From contig NC_081405.1 of the NCBI RefSeq assembly GCF_030272615.1, forward strand, positions 612,279,920 through 612,343,919: a stretch of 64,000 bases of DNA. Direction: 5' to 3'. The translations under genes and the position numbers were made by a program. The notes under the pieces are model-generated. The model saw only the letters and a program-made list of their open reading frames with translations, searched no databases and was not told the DNA's origin. This document shows, one piece after another, positions 53,688 through 64,000 of the stretch; position 1 is the stretch's first letter, and every line of letters begins with the position of its first letter. The stretch is from Cryptomeria japonica. Lineage: Eukaryota > Streptophyta > Pinopsida > Cupressales > Cupressaceae.

Positions 53688-54827
53688 TGTTGGCATTTTG
53701 ATGATGTTTTGATTGTCATTGATGGACACACATTTTCTTGATGTATGAGTTATGCTCAACCGGTAATTGTTCCAACCAATATTATGTATTATAGTCTTTA
53801 GACTATCAGTGTTTTGCAAAAGATGTTTACTGGTCACAAATGGACTTGAGACCTCAAGTGGTATGGAGAACCCAAGCAGTATGAAGACCTCAAGAGGTTC
53901 AAGGATCTCAAGCGGTACAAATGAACAAAGTGGTAGTTAACATTTTCTGGTCTTCATTTTTTATAACCAGTAATCGGTATATTGTATGAACCGGTATTAC
54001 TCTATGATGAGTTACCAACCAGTATTTCTGTGATGAGTTATCATGCACCGACACTTTGGCGGTGATTTTGTGTCATGTTACCAAATGTGTCTAGATGCAC
54101 TGAACCTAGGAACTTATAGTTTAATCCTATTGGACCGACATGAAATCAGTTTCCTTTGTAAGGACATCATGTCTAGGGTTTGTGTGTGTGAGAGATGTAT
54201 GATGTATGAGAAGGTTATGTGCGATCTTTATAGAGAAGATTAGGTCTGTGTGAAGAGTTGGAGTGTGGAGATATTGAAGACTGAAGTAATGCTAAAATTC
54301 ATTTACAATGAGCTATAAAGGATCTAACCAAGCATATTGTGCTAGTATCTAGATCACTCACTTGTTGATTACTCACATCTTCGACAAGTCTGAAACCCTT
54401 AACTAGGTAGGCCCAGCAAAGCCTTTGTAAATCCTCTAACAAGGTGGTTCACAACCGTGGAACTGAAATCCTTTAGCAAGGTAGTCTTTAACAAGACTTA
54501 TCTCCTAACAGAGATCTAGATTCCTAACAGGATCTGTTTTGGTGAAGAACATTGTATGACCTTAACCGATCTGGTTTCTATTTTGCAGATAGTTACTTGT
54601 GAGTTTCTTCTCACCGTGGTTTTTCCCATTTGGGTTTCCACGTCAAAATATCTTGTGTTATGGTGATTGTGCTTTTATGGGTCAATGATTTATTTGCTAT
54701 TTGGTTTGCATTTATCTTAACCGGTTTATTAGTGAATCTGTTATACCGGTTATCCGCTAAACTGTTTAAGAGTTTGAGTTCAGTATTTTTTGGTATACTA
54801 ATTCACCCCCCCTCTTAGTATTCATCA
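53688..54827 (+). repeat. Element F 5' LTR
   Basis: 1,140 bp, TGTTGGCATTTTG to TTAGTATTCATCA. It contains ACCGGT/CCGGTT-rich sequence and about five units of CTCAAGCGGTATGGAGA-type repeats at 53850-53945. Confidence 0.92.
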
Positions 54828-54828
54828 A

Positions 54829-54842
54829 TTGGTATCAGAGCC
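54829..54842 (+). other. Element F primer-binding site, initiator tRNA-Met type
   Basis: TTGGTATCAGAGCC begins two bases after the LTR. TGGTATCAGAGC is the common plant copia primer site. Confidence 0.85.
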
Positions 54843-54877
54843 AACCTTTCTATAAGTCTGACCACTTGGAAGGAGAT

Positions 54878-56143
54878 ATGGGGGAATACACTGTGAGGGA
54901 ACTTATTCATCATCTCACTCAGACTAAGAGAGCCTATGATGAACTCAACATCAAGTATAAAGCCTCTTTGGCCAAGAGAAGAGAGCATGCTGAGAAACTG
55001 ATGGAACTTACTGAAAATAGCTCTTCTGATGAAGTTGACATGGATGCCCTAGTTGAAGAAGTTGAAAAACTAAATGAATCTAAAGCCAACTTGAGAAAGG
55101 AGTTGGAAGGACTGACTATTAGAATGTGTCAAGAGCTTGAGAACCGAAGGAAAGCTGAAGATCTGGTAAAAGACAAAGATCATGAGATCTCCAAGCTGAA
55201 GCAAGAAATCAGTGCCCTTACCGCTCATCTCCAAGAACGTAAAGTGGAAAAAGAAGAAATGTAAGGTGAACTAAACATGGCTATTTCTGAGAATGCAACC
55301 TTGAAGGAATCCAATGCTTCTATTTCCAAGGAACTTACTGAGTCAAAGGAGATACTTGCCAAATTCAATCAGAGTACTGCTAAGCTAGAGCAAAAGCTTG
55401 AATCGGCAAAACCGGTAAAGAATACCACTGGACTTGGTTTCTTTGGGTACGAGGAAGGTGAGACCTCTGGAACAAAAGCTGAAGCATCAAAGAAGCAACC
55501 AACATCCAAGGATAAAGGTAAGCAAAAGTTTAAACCCGTTTGCTTCAATTGTCTCAAGGAAGGACATACTGCTAATGTGTGTAGAAGCAAGGCCTACAAT
55601 AATTTTCCTTATTTTCTAAACAATAAGCCTAGATCCAATAGAAACTGCTATGCATGCAACAAGTTTGGGCATAGAGCATTTGAATGCAGGTATGTTTTGC
55701 ACAACACTGGGAGATACCCTCCAAGGACTCAAGGAGTTATCTCGGAACCCTGTGTGAACCAGAATCCCAATCGGTATAATACCTATGACCATTGGTCAGG
55801 TGGCTATCAAGCGGCAACTGGTTGGAGAGCAACCTGTTTGATCTGTCATGGTAGCGGTCACACTGCTGCAACATGCAGAAGGAAGAATGGAAGTATGAAT
55901 AATGGACCATGGAGATCACCTGGAATGGTATGCTATCATTGCAACAAACCGGGTCACACTGCCATAACTTGCAAAATGAGAAAGAACCTATCAGATGATA
56001 TACCGATCACTCCAGAAGGGAAGATTGATGTTGAAACCATTCAAGAGGGAATGAATAAAACTTGGAAAAAGAAACCTGAAGAAGTGTCACAGGATGAACC
56101 GGTTTCTGCACCTAGTGTGGAAGTCTCTGAACCGGCAAACTGA
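54878..56143 (+). pseudogene. Element F ORF1: coiled-coil protein with four CCHC zinc knuckles (Gag-like)
   Basis: ATG at 54878 (MGEYTVRELIHHLTQ), 36 bases after the primer site. One stop at 55262 interrupts a 421-codon frame. Residues 1-190 are highly charged with heptad-like Leu spacing (LVEEVEKLNESKANLRKELE), suggesting a coiled coil. Four CX2CX4HX4C knuckles follow: CFNCLKEGHTANVC (55541), CYACNKFGHRAFEC (55646), CLICHGSGHTAATC (55835) and CYHCNKPGHTAITC (55931). The C-terminus is acidic and Pro-rich. The usual copia capsid domain is not seen. It probably packages RNA as a nucleocapsid-like protein, by inference from the knuckles. Confidence 0.78.
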
Positions 56144-56587
56144 GCTCCAAAAAAGATTAGGGGGAGCATATTAGTGAAATATTTGAACCCCTAGTTTATA
56201 TCGGTAAAGACCTTAACCAGTATACGTTACCTATCAATCGGCAGAACACTTGAAGTGGTAAAAGGCAAAATTAGGGTTTGTACCCTAATGGAGATGCATT
56301 TATTATGGTAGATGAAAGATTGTTTAAAAGGGATTTTTGTCATCATTTTCACTTATCTATTTTCGAGCGAAGAATTTTCAAGAGCAGCGCGACAAAGTGC
56401 GATTCGTCTAGCGATTCAAAGCGAATTCAAAAATCTTGCAGAGGAATCCAACTGACTTTCAATCTATCAGTGAAGAACACTAAACGGTGTTCCAAGCAAG
56501 CAAAGTGGTGTGTTGTGAGCAACTTTGGCAAAACCTAAATTTTGGTTTGTGAAGGTATTTCTCGAAATTCTTGTTTATCATTTAATC
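56144..56587 (+). promoter_or_regulatory. Spacer between F ORF1 and ORF2; possible internal promoter or leader
   Basis: It starts with GATTAGGGGGAGCATATT, similar to a polypurine tract. TTTAAAAGGG (56325) could serve as a TATA-like box. The 200 bases before the ORF2 ATG have few ATGs and look like a 5'UTR. None of this is proven by sequence alone. Confidence 0.35.
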
Positions 56588-59500
56588 ATGGCTTCTGCAT
56601 CGCACTCCAGTTCGAGTGTACCTGTAGATTTAGTTGAGTTTATTCAAAAGAAGATGAAATACAATGCCCTATCCCAAATACCTATCGGAGTTATAGTTGA
56701 GGAAGATATTTAAGGATATATTGATTGTAAATTGGAAGACCTAGGATCCCTAGTGATCCATTCCCAGCTAGGTCTGTTCTGTGGAGATGACAATAAAATC
56801 AAACCTGAATATAGCATCCTAGAGAGGAAGAAATTGCACAATGTGGTTTATTTTTTGGAAGAATTCACTGAAGGTCACATCCGCATCATCCTGAGCAGAG
56901 TGCACAGTGATAAAATGTATCTCGAGTGGACACATGACATCACACCGGAAGCAATTCACGTCGTCACCAGTTTCTGTAACATTGGAGAGGTGCCAACTCT
57001 AAGGAAGGTCAAGACTGAAATGACTAAGCTCACCGGTTCTCTAAGCGACCAACGGACGATGACCGTCAACACCATCAGAGATGATTTGGTTAAGTATGCT
57101 TGCATGGTGATTGGCTATCAGATGTTTTATGCTAGCAGAATGAACTTTGTCCCTATTGCTACAGTGAATGTCGCCTACATAATGATTAAGGAAGACACCT
57201 CATTTGATTTGTGTACCTATTTGCAGAAGCAACTGCTATTGAACCTGAAGTCCATTAAACAAGACAATGCTCTAAGGTTCAAGTTTGGACAACTTTTGGT
57301 CGACCTATTTTTCTACTTTCTAGGCTATTTCCCTGGAGTAGGTGATGTTCAATGGTCTGCTGACCAACCGGTCTCCAAGCAAATTAGAGAAAGTCTTCAA
57401 GCAGTGGGAACCGGATATCCTGAGGTTCTTAATAAATATTTTGATGAATTAAAGCAGAAAATGAGCTAGAGGATGAGGATATCTAGAGATATTGTAAAGA
57501 AATATGAAGATGACATCTGCTTCACCATAAAGGTAGATGAATGTGTAATGGAAGCGGTGGAACCAAGAAAGGAAGCAGTTGAACCAAGGGGTATGAAGTG
57601 ATGTATGATATGTTGATTGAGTATGCCTCTACCTTGCTTGCCTCACCATTAGATGCGAAGAAAAAGAGAACCGACACCTACTTAGAGAGGGTAACACCAG
57701 TTGAAGATCCTACTCAGAAAAAGGGCAAGGCAGTGCCATCGGTATTGGCACCGGTTACCTTAGCCAGTCCAAAAGTGACCAAGCGGTCACCTACCAAGAA
57801 GAAACTTGAGGTTGCTCCCACTAAAGTATTTGAGAGGAAGCGGAAAACCAAAAATAGCTCACCGAAGTCAGAGGATATTGAACCGGAAGTACAACCTAAG
57901 AAGACTAGGCAATCAAGCAAGAAGGCAAAATCTACCGGTAATGCACCTGCAACGTTAGCACCGGTAGATATAGATATCTCCTCTTACAATCCGATGACAC
58001 ATTATCAGAGGACTATTAAGAATATTAAGAGGAAGGTGCTTGATGATTTAAAAGAATGTTTTGATGATTTTAATGATAATGAGAAAGATGAAGTAGAACA
58101 AGAGATTATTAGATACTTGTGTGTCAATGACTGGTCGCCATCTGAAATTAGATCGGTCACACCAGATTCTTTATACAATTCTTTAGATAACAAATGGCGC
58201 ATTGCCATTGAAAAGGAACATGAAATAAGGGAGAGAGTCTTTGCACAATACTTTCCTGATGCCTCTAATTTTGATTTATTTGAGATAATGGATAGGAACA
58301 AAGGCCTCTTCTTCATGAGAAGAAGAAGACTCCGGCTACTTGAAGGAAAAGCCTCTAGAGTGGAGAAGGATAGACATTTACATGCCAAAGCTGCTGTCCG
58401 GTTACACCAAGTGTCTGAGGCCAATTTGAAGGTTGAACAAGCACCTGATCTAACATCAGGCAAACCTGATGAAGCATTTGACAGTGAAGGGGAAAGAGTG
58501 ACAGAGCAAAACGATCCCATTGATGTGGATGCATTAGATGTTGAGGATGTCACTCTGGACACAGAGAAGGAGAAACAGGACAAAGAAAAAGCAAAGAAAG
58601 AGAAATAGGACAAGGAAAAAGCTGAAAAAGAGAAGCAGGACAAAGAACAAATGAAGAAAGAGCAAGCGGAAAAAGAAAAGAAAGAGGAAGATGAGAGGAA
58701 AGAGAAAGAGAAAAAGAAAGAGGAAGACAAGAGGAAAGAGGAAGAGAAAAAGAAAGAGGAGAAGAGGAAACAAGAAGAAGAGAAGAGAAAAGAAGAGGAG
58801 AAGAGAAAAGAAGAGGAGAAGAGGAAAGAAGAGGAGAAAAAGAAGGAGGAAGAAAAGAAAAAGCAGGAAGAAGACAAGAAGAAGGAAGAACTAAAGAAGA
58901 AAGAAGAGGAAAAGAAAAGAGCAATAGAGGAGAAGGAAGCAGATAAAACCAAACAAGTGGAAACTCCTAAGGCAACCAGTAGTCAAGCCAAACAGGTTGA
59001 CACCACCAGTTTGATTGACCTTTAATCAACAAATGAGTTTGAGCTACTGCGAGGCATCAAATTGGCACAAGAAAGACTAGAAGAGTTGTGAAGGAAGAAG
59101 GAAAGGGATGTCATACAAAATGCAGTTGACATACTTACCAGTCTGATTCCCGGTACTAACCTCCCCAATACTGATTCCTCTTTATCCAAGCTGAAACTCC
59201 TTTGTACTCTAGTAGAGGATCAAGTACAATGCTTGGAAGATGTTGTTGCAGCCACTGCAAAGAAGAATCATGAAAAGGCACTCAACACTGCCTTAGTCAA
59301 GAAAATGAATGAGCTCCGGTCTCAACTTCTGAAGCAGTAGAAGGATATCAGTGGTGCTATGGATGAGGGCAAATTACTGTTGAGTAAAATCTGCCAACCC
59401 CATCTATTTCGTGATGATGTGCTTAAGCAGAAAGATAAACTCCAATCGGAGTTCCAGGCATACATCAACAACTTCAAGATGCCATATGATTCATTTACTA

Positions 59501-59776
59501 CATATGGGCAAACGGTCCATCATTATTAGCTGCAGACTGCTAGGGTGGAATAAGAAATCTGCAACCGGACAAAAGATTTGCAGGAGCTTCAACTCTTATT
59601 ACCCAGACTACAAATTCTTCATAAATGTTTTTTTCAATCTGGAAGCCATCACGGTAACTCAAGAGTTGAGTATCATTGATGCTATGGAAGAACTGGTATT
59701 CCAGATGTAGACAGAAAGTGAGGTTGCTACCTCATTACTTGAGTCATGGTCATTGGCCATGAAAACTTTTATGTAG
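56588..59776 (+). pseudogene. Element F ORF2: large protein of unknown family
   Basis: The ATG at 56588 has a good plant start context (AATCATGGCT). The frame runs with stops at 56711 and 57467, shifts at GGGG near 57590, continues with stops at 58606, 59023, 59089 and 59338, and probably shifts again near 59600, ending at 59774-59776. Parts: a globular N-domain of about 290 residues (SLSDQRTMTVNTIRDDLVKY, FYASRMNFVPIATVNVAYIM); a Lys/Thr/Pro linker with KKTRQSSKKAK, perhaps nuclear-targeting; a second conserved-looking block (NDWSPSEIRSVTPDSLYNSL, FAQYFPDASNFDLFEIMDRN); a Lys/Glu-rich helix of about 150 residues (58550-58930); and a helical C-part. No polymerase, integrase, protease or PMD motif. 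I do not recognise it; capture of a host gene or a lineage-specific accessory protein are both possible. Confidence 0.65.
58555..58930 (+). repeat. Lys/Glu-rich low-complexity tract within ORF2
   Basis: GAAGAGGAGAAGAGGAAAGA-type trinucleotide and 15-bp repeats coding for KEEEKRKEEEKRK. Prone to length change. The minus-strand Ser/Phe-rich frames here are shadows. Confidence 0.8.
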
Positions 59777-60092
59777 GATTTTAAATTTGTTTTTGATAAT
59801 TTTTATTCCTTATTGTCATAAACATTTACTCTATTTTTATATATAAGGAAACAGGGGTTATTCTGCATTACTTTGTCATTGTTGGCAAAGGAGTAGTATT
59901 TAAAATTTTGGTGAATGTTATGTATACTTTCGTGTTACCATTTTGGGGGAGTAGTATACATTGTAATTTTTGCAAAAGGGATAGTGTATATGCTTAGGGG
60001 GAGTAATTTTGATTATGGCATATTTTTTGTTGTAAAAACACTTAGATGTCAAAATTTTCCTAAGTGTTGCCATCAATGCCAAAGGGGGAGAT
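59777..60092 (+). other. Element F 3'UTR and polypurine tract
   Basis: AT-rich, ending AAAGGGGGAGAT (60081-60092) directly before the 3' LTR. Two further GGGGGAG tracts occur at 59944 and 59998, possible extra plus-strand primers. Confidence 0.7.
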
Positions 60093-61286
60093 TGTTGGCA
60101 TTTTGATGATGTTTTGATTGTCATTGATGGACACACACTTTCTTGATGTATGAGTCATGCTCAACTGGTAATTGTTCCAACCAGTATTGTGTATTATAGT
60201 CTTTAGACTATCGGTGTTTTGCAGAAGATGTTTACCGGTCACAAATTGACTAAAGACCTCAAGCGGTATGGAGAACCCAAGCGGTATGAAGACCTCAAGC
60301 AGTTCAAGTATCTCAAGCGGTATGGAGAATCCAAGCGGTATGAAGACCTCAAGAGGTTCTAGGATCTCAAGCGGTACGAAGGAACAAAGCAATAGTTAAC
60401 ATTTTCCAGTCTTCATTTTTGACAACCGGTAATCGATATATTGTATGAACCATTATTACTCTGTGATGAGTTACCAACCGGTATTTCTGTGATGAGTTAT
60501 CATCCACCGACACTTTGGCAGTGATTTTGTGTCGTGTTACCAAATGTGTCTAGATGCACTAAACCTAGGAACTTGTAGTTTAATCCTATTGGACCGACAT
60601 GAAATCGGTTTCTTTTATAAGGACATCATGTCTAGGGTTTGTGTGTGTGAGAGATGTATGATGTATGAGAAGGTTATGTGCGATCTTTGTAGAGAATATT
60701 AGGTCTGTGTGAAGAGTTAGAGTGTGGAGATATTGAAGACTAAAGTAATGCTGAAATGCATTAACAATGAGTTATAAAGGATCTAACCAAGCATACTGTG
60801 CTAGTATCTAGATCACTCACTTGTTGATTACTCACATCTTTGACAAGTCTGGAACCCTTAACCGGGTAGGCCCAGCAAAGCCTTTGTAAATCCTCTAACA
60901 AGGTGGTTCACAACTGTGGATCTAAAATCCTTTAGCAAGGTAGTCTTTAACATGACTTATCTCCTAATAGAGATCTAGATTCCTAACATGATCTGTTCTG
61001 GTGAAGAACATTGTATAACCTTAACCGGTCTAGTTTCTATTTTGCAGATAGTTACTTGTGAGTTTCTTCTCACCGTGGTTTTTCCCATTTGGGTTTCTAC
61101 GTCAAAATATCTTGTGTTATGGTGATTGTGCTTTTGTGGGTGAATGCTTTATTTGCTATTTGGTTTGCATTTATCTTAACTGGTTTATTAGTGAATCTGT
61201 TATACCAGTTATCCGCTAAATTGTTTAAGAGTTTGAGTTCAGTATTTTTTCGTATACTAGTTCACCCCCCATCTTAGTATTCATCA
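60093..61286 (+). repeat. Element F 3' LTR
   Basis: 1,194 bp with the same ends. It is 54 bp longer than the 5' LTR because of extra CAAGCGGTATG units at 60258-60392. Overall difference from the 5' LTR is about 5% by eye. Confidence 0.92.
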
Positions 61287-61291
61287 GAGGA
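61287..61291. repeat. Target-site duplication GAGGA, right copy (element F)
   Basis: Matches 53683-53687 and follows the right LTR end ATTCATCA. Confidence 0.88.
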
Positions 61292-62152
61292 TAAAAAGAG
61301 CATGACTGTTCTTGGCCTAGTAAGGCTTGTTCTTACTGTGAGTCATGTTAGGATTGAAAAGGCTGAAATTAAAAATGCAAAAGATTATAAAGCAAAAGGC
61401 TCAGTTTGCAAAGTAACTTGAAAACTAAATCAAATTGACTGCAACATGCAGCAATAATGTCATGGTGTGTGATCAAAGTGTATAAACCAAGTCTCGTGGT
61501 GTGTACACAAAGTTTAACATTGAGCGGAGTGTATGCCCCCATGTTAAAGTGATTACGCATGCCTTAGCAGGGGCAATTGCTTTAAGGTACCATACATGAA
61601 TCCAAAAGACAAGCATGTTTCCATAATGAGATGCCTTTGAGAAAGGACAAATCAAAGGTCAATGGTCACACAATATATAGGAAAAAGCACATAAGGGATC
61701 CACTAGCTAAGGTTAGTATGTAATTTCGATAAATAATGTATATCAAGAATAAATACATTGAATTAACCTCATCCTTCAAACGCAGTGGAACTACAAACGC
61801 AATGAAAGAAGAGCATATAAGATGAACAAACAAATCTATTTTTGAGTCAACATGGAAGAGATCGAAAAGAGATATCAATGCTTTGCATTGTCCCCAAGTA
61901 GACAACACAAAAGAACATTTATGAACAATAGCAAATGTATGATATAACATTGATATGACATATAAAAGAATTGAGATACAAATAGAGTAATATCACAATA
62001 GATTAAATCTCTTTATTACCTTGCACCAACAAAGTAACAAGGATCATCCAAGGAGAACATAACATAACATAAAAACATATCAAGCAACACATCATGGGAC
62101 AAGCACATTACATACAAGCAAACACACATAAGAATTTACGATGCAAATGAAA
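61287..62152 (-). other. Element E 3'UTR, right part, with conserved stem-loop
   Basis: Minus strand shares blocks with C: GTCTACTTGGGGAC, ATGCAAAGCATTGATATCT, CATGTTGACTCAAAA, and the stem-loop at 61544-61585 (arms TTAAAGCAATTGC and GTAATCACTTTAA). No coding sequence. Confidence 0.7.
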
Positions 62153-64000
62153 CTAATAGAGAAAATCATCTAACTCCCAAGCTTGCTTAACATCATTTAG
62201 AGATGGTGGACAAGATGCAAGAGGAGAAACAATAAGCATGGTTGATGCAGCTACTGCAAGTTCCAAACAAGGACCATGCACCAATGATGTGTCACTTTCT
62301 TTGTCACTAGAAACTAGGATTAATGCTTTTGAAAAGTGTGAATATAGTTCATGATTAATCTCAACAAGCTCGTACATATCATTAAAATCATTAGGACCAA
62401 CACTATTATCATCATTTAAATTAACCATAATAAAATCTTTAACACAAACATAAATTGGACCATCATTTTTCTTAAAAATCTTTAACTTTGGTGATTTGAG
62501 TTGAACTTCCTCCCTAGGGGAAGGTTGGACAATTTAGTGTCTCTGGGAAGGAAATGGTTTGAGAAACAAGTTCATGAGCCTTGACACAATGTCTTCATCA
62601 ATATTCACAATTTAGTTTAGTTCTACTTGAGACTTGTGAAGGTTGAGGATCAATCAACATAAACTTCTTTTCTTCTCTTATAGGAGGATGAATGAGAGGA
62701 GCCTTACTAGGTTGAGAGATAAAAGATGCTTGGTGTTTTCCTTTATAAGATGTGGAAGGTGAAACTACAACGTATAGAGGAGGAATATAAGGTGTAGGAA
62801 GAAGACTGGGTGTAGGATGAGGAGGAGGAATATCCATAGGTGAAGGGTCTCTAGATTTATCGAAGGCCAATATCATATTAGTTTCCCATTTTTGATAAGA
62901 TAGAAAAAGAATATCATCTTGAGGCTTTAAAGGTTTAAGTTGTTTAGGCCAAAATTAATCAAGGGTGAAATTTTTACGCTTTGCTATGGGTTGGTAAAGG
63001 CTATATTAATCGAGATAATATTATTCCCATTATGAGGGAACTTCAAACATTTATGGATTGTAGAAGGAATAGATTTCATGGAAGAGGGCCAAGGATGTCC
63101 CAACTTCACATGAAATTGATTTGATGTAAGAATAATAATAAAGGTTACACCTAAGCACTTAGTACCAACCTCAACATGAAGAGTAATAGAACCAATATTA
63201 GGGCAAGAGAAACCATAATACACCTTAATTATCATAACATTAGGTTTATCATGTGTAACTTGTGCAATTGTTGAGTAAAAAGATGTTCTTTAGTAATAAA
63301 ATTCATCATACATACTAGATAAATGAGCAACCCTTGTGGGAATTTATCTTTTATTTTCACAGCAATGTACAATGGTTTATTAGTTGTGATAATAGTCTCA
63401 CTAAGATCAAAGGTGATGAATGAATCAGGTTTAGGTTTAGGTTTTTCAATGAGGTTCACAAAATTATTGGACTGATCTACACCAAAGTCATTGGGGAAGA
63501 GTGCAAGTGGCTTAGATTCAACATTGGTAGAGTGAGAAGGCAAATGATTGGTGAAGATTTGGAGTTTTTGATTAGGAGGTGCTATGGATTTTTTCCCTAT
63601 TTCATTCACACCAACTATAGATATAACATTGTTATTAATAGGGTCTTGAATCTTATACCTCAACTTATAACAATTCTTAGTATCATGACCTGCTTGACGA
63701 TGGTGTTGGCAAAAGGATTTGTGGTCAAAGGAAGGTGCTAGAGGATTAGAGATATCTATAGGTTTGATGGGAGGAAGTTGCAACACATTAGCATTAATCA
63801 ACCTCAACATTATACTATGCAAAGACTGAAAAGAGGAGTTAATATTTTTCTAAAGTATCTGGATAAAGGGGCCACACCTCGTGATGTGGTAGCCACTCGA
63901 GTGTTGATGTTGTTTGAAGAGTTATCATTTATCTTGATGAAACCTTTATCATGTTTGTTTAATTTTGTAAGTTTTACAATTTTTGAGCACTCACATTCTT
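62153..64000 (-). pseudogene. Element E Gag/protease-like/tail polyprotein (partial)
   Basis: Relative of the element C ORF, running off the window at its 5' side. Near 63900 GFIKINDNSSNN matches GFIKFNENVTNN of C. The knuckle-like box FCQHHRQAGHDTKNC is at 63670-63711. The protease-like part reads LLIYLVCMMNFITKE against VLIDPSCMVNVITEE in C, so even the Asp is lost here; HVKLGHPWPSSMKSI follows. The tail (62153-62428) has SKALILVSSDKE and PCLELAV and ends ELDDFLY at the same place as C. Stops and frameshifts separate the pieces. Confidence 0.78.

Larger units (their letters stand above)
53688..61286 (+). mobile_element. Element F: copia-type LTR element without RT or integrase, carrying a large unknown ORF
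   Basis: 7.6 kb: LTRs at both ends, a tRNA-Met-type primer site, a Gag-like ORF1, a 0.44-kb spacer, ORF2 of about 1,060 codons, a 0.3-kb 3'UTR and a polypurine tract. No RT, RNase H, integrase or protease motif was found in any frame. The primer site and the AAAGGGGGAGAT tract are typical of copia elements. It lies within the 3'UTR of element E. Confidence 0.88.

Noticed and set aside
58005-58952. 315-codon minus-strand Ser/Phe-rich ORF
   Set aside because: Shadow of the Lys/Glu-rich coding tract of element F ORF2 on the plus strand.

Overview
The window looks like seed-plant nuclear DNA, most likely from a large gymnosperm (conifer-type) genome. That is an inference from the dense, nested, AT-rich LTR retrotransposons, the old decayed copies between them, a conifer-like PPR pseudogene and plant-type LINE tails. 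I found no intact host gene, no tRNA or rRNA gene and no CRISPR array. Almost all coding similarity is to retrotransposons, and every large reading frame carries stops or frameshifts.

Layout. (1) 45-2470: decayed Ty1/copia pol piece, minus strand. (2) Element H, an old minus-strand Ty3/gypsy element: RT to gag at 2.7-5.76 kb, the rest of gag at 24.36-26.76 kb and 34.76-35.21 kb, leader to about 37.3 kb. Two later insertions split it. (3) Element B, 5760-24350 (18.6 kb, minus strand): a complete Tat/Ogre-like gypsy element with 1.47-kb LTRs, GTATG target duplication, Lys-type primer site and dual RNase H. Between pol and the 3' LTR it carries an antisense (plus-strand) split gene for a plant-mobile-domain protein. 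(4) Element C, 26763-34750 (8.0 kb, plus strand): RT-less gypsy-like element with one Gag/protease-like/tail ORF, identical-length LTRs and CTATG duplication. (5) 35.2-49.7 kb: H leader, non-coding repeats, a PPR pseudogene (42.4-44.3 kb) and one LINE tail inserted into an older opposite-strand LINE. (6) Solo LTR of a B-like family, 49691-51127 (ATAGT duplication). (7) Element E, 52193 to beyond the window end, minus strand: a diverged relative of C, split by (8) element F, 53688-61286 (7.6 kb, plus strand, GAGGA duplication), a copia-type LTR element with no RT or integrase. F has a Gag-like ORF with four zinc knuckles and a second ORF of about 1,060 codons that I do not recognise.

How the parts relate. 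H predates B and C, which landed in its gag at different points; removing B plus one GTATG restores H's frame. E predates F. By hand comparison the LTR pairs differ by roughly 1.6% (B), 3% (C) and 5% (F). C, E and F lack a polymerase, so they would need enzymes from autonomous elements.

The most unusual signals are four. A dispersed TTAGCGCAT-type motif lies sense-oriented both in B's genomic leader and in the first intron of its antisense gene. C and E share an RT-less coding layout, including an unnamed C-terminal tail. C and E also share a 3'UTR stem-loop and GGACC/GGTCC hairpins. F carries the unknown large ORF2.
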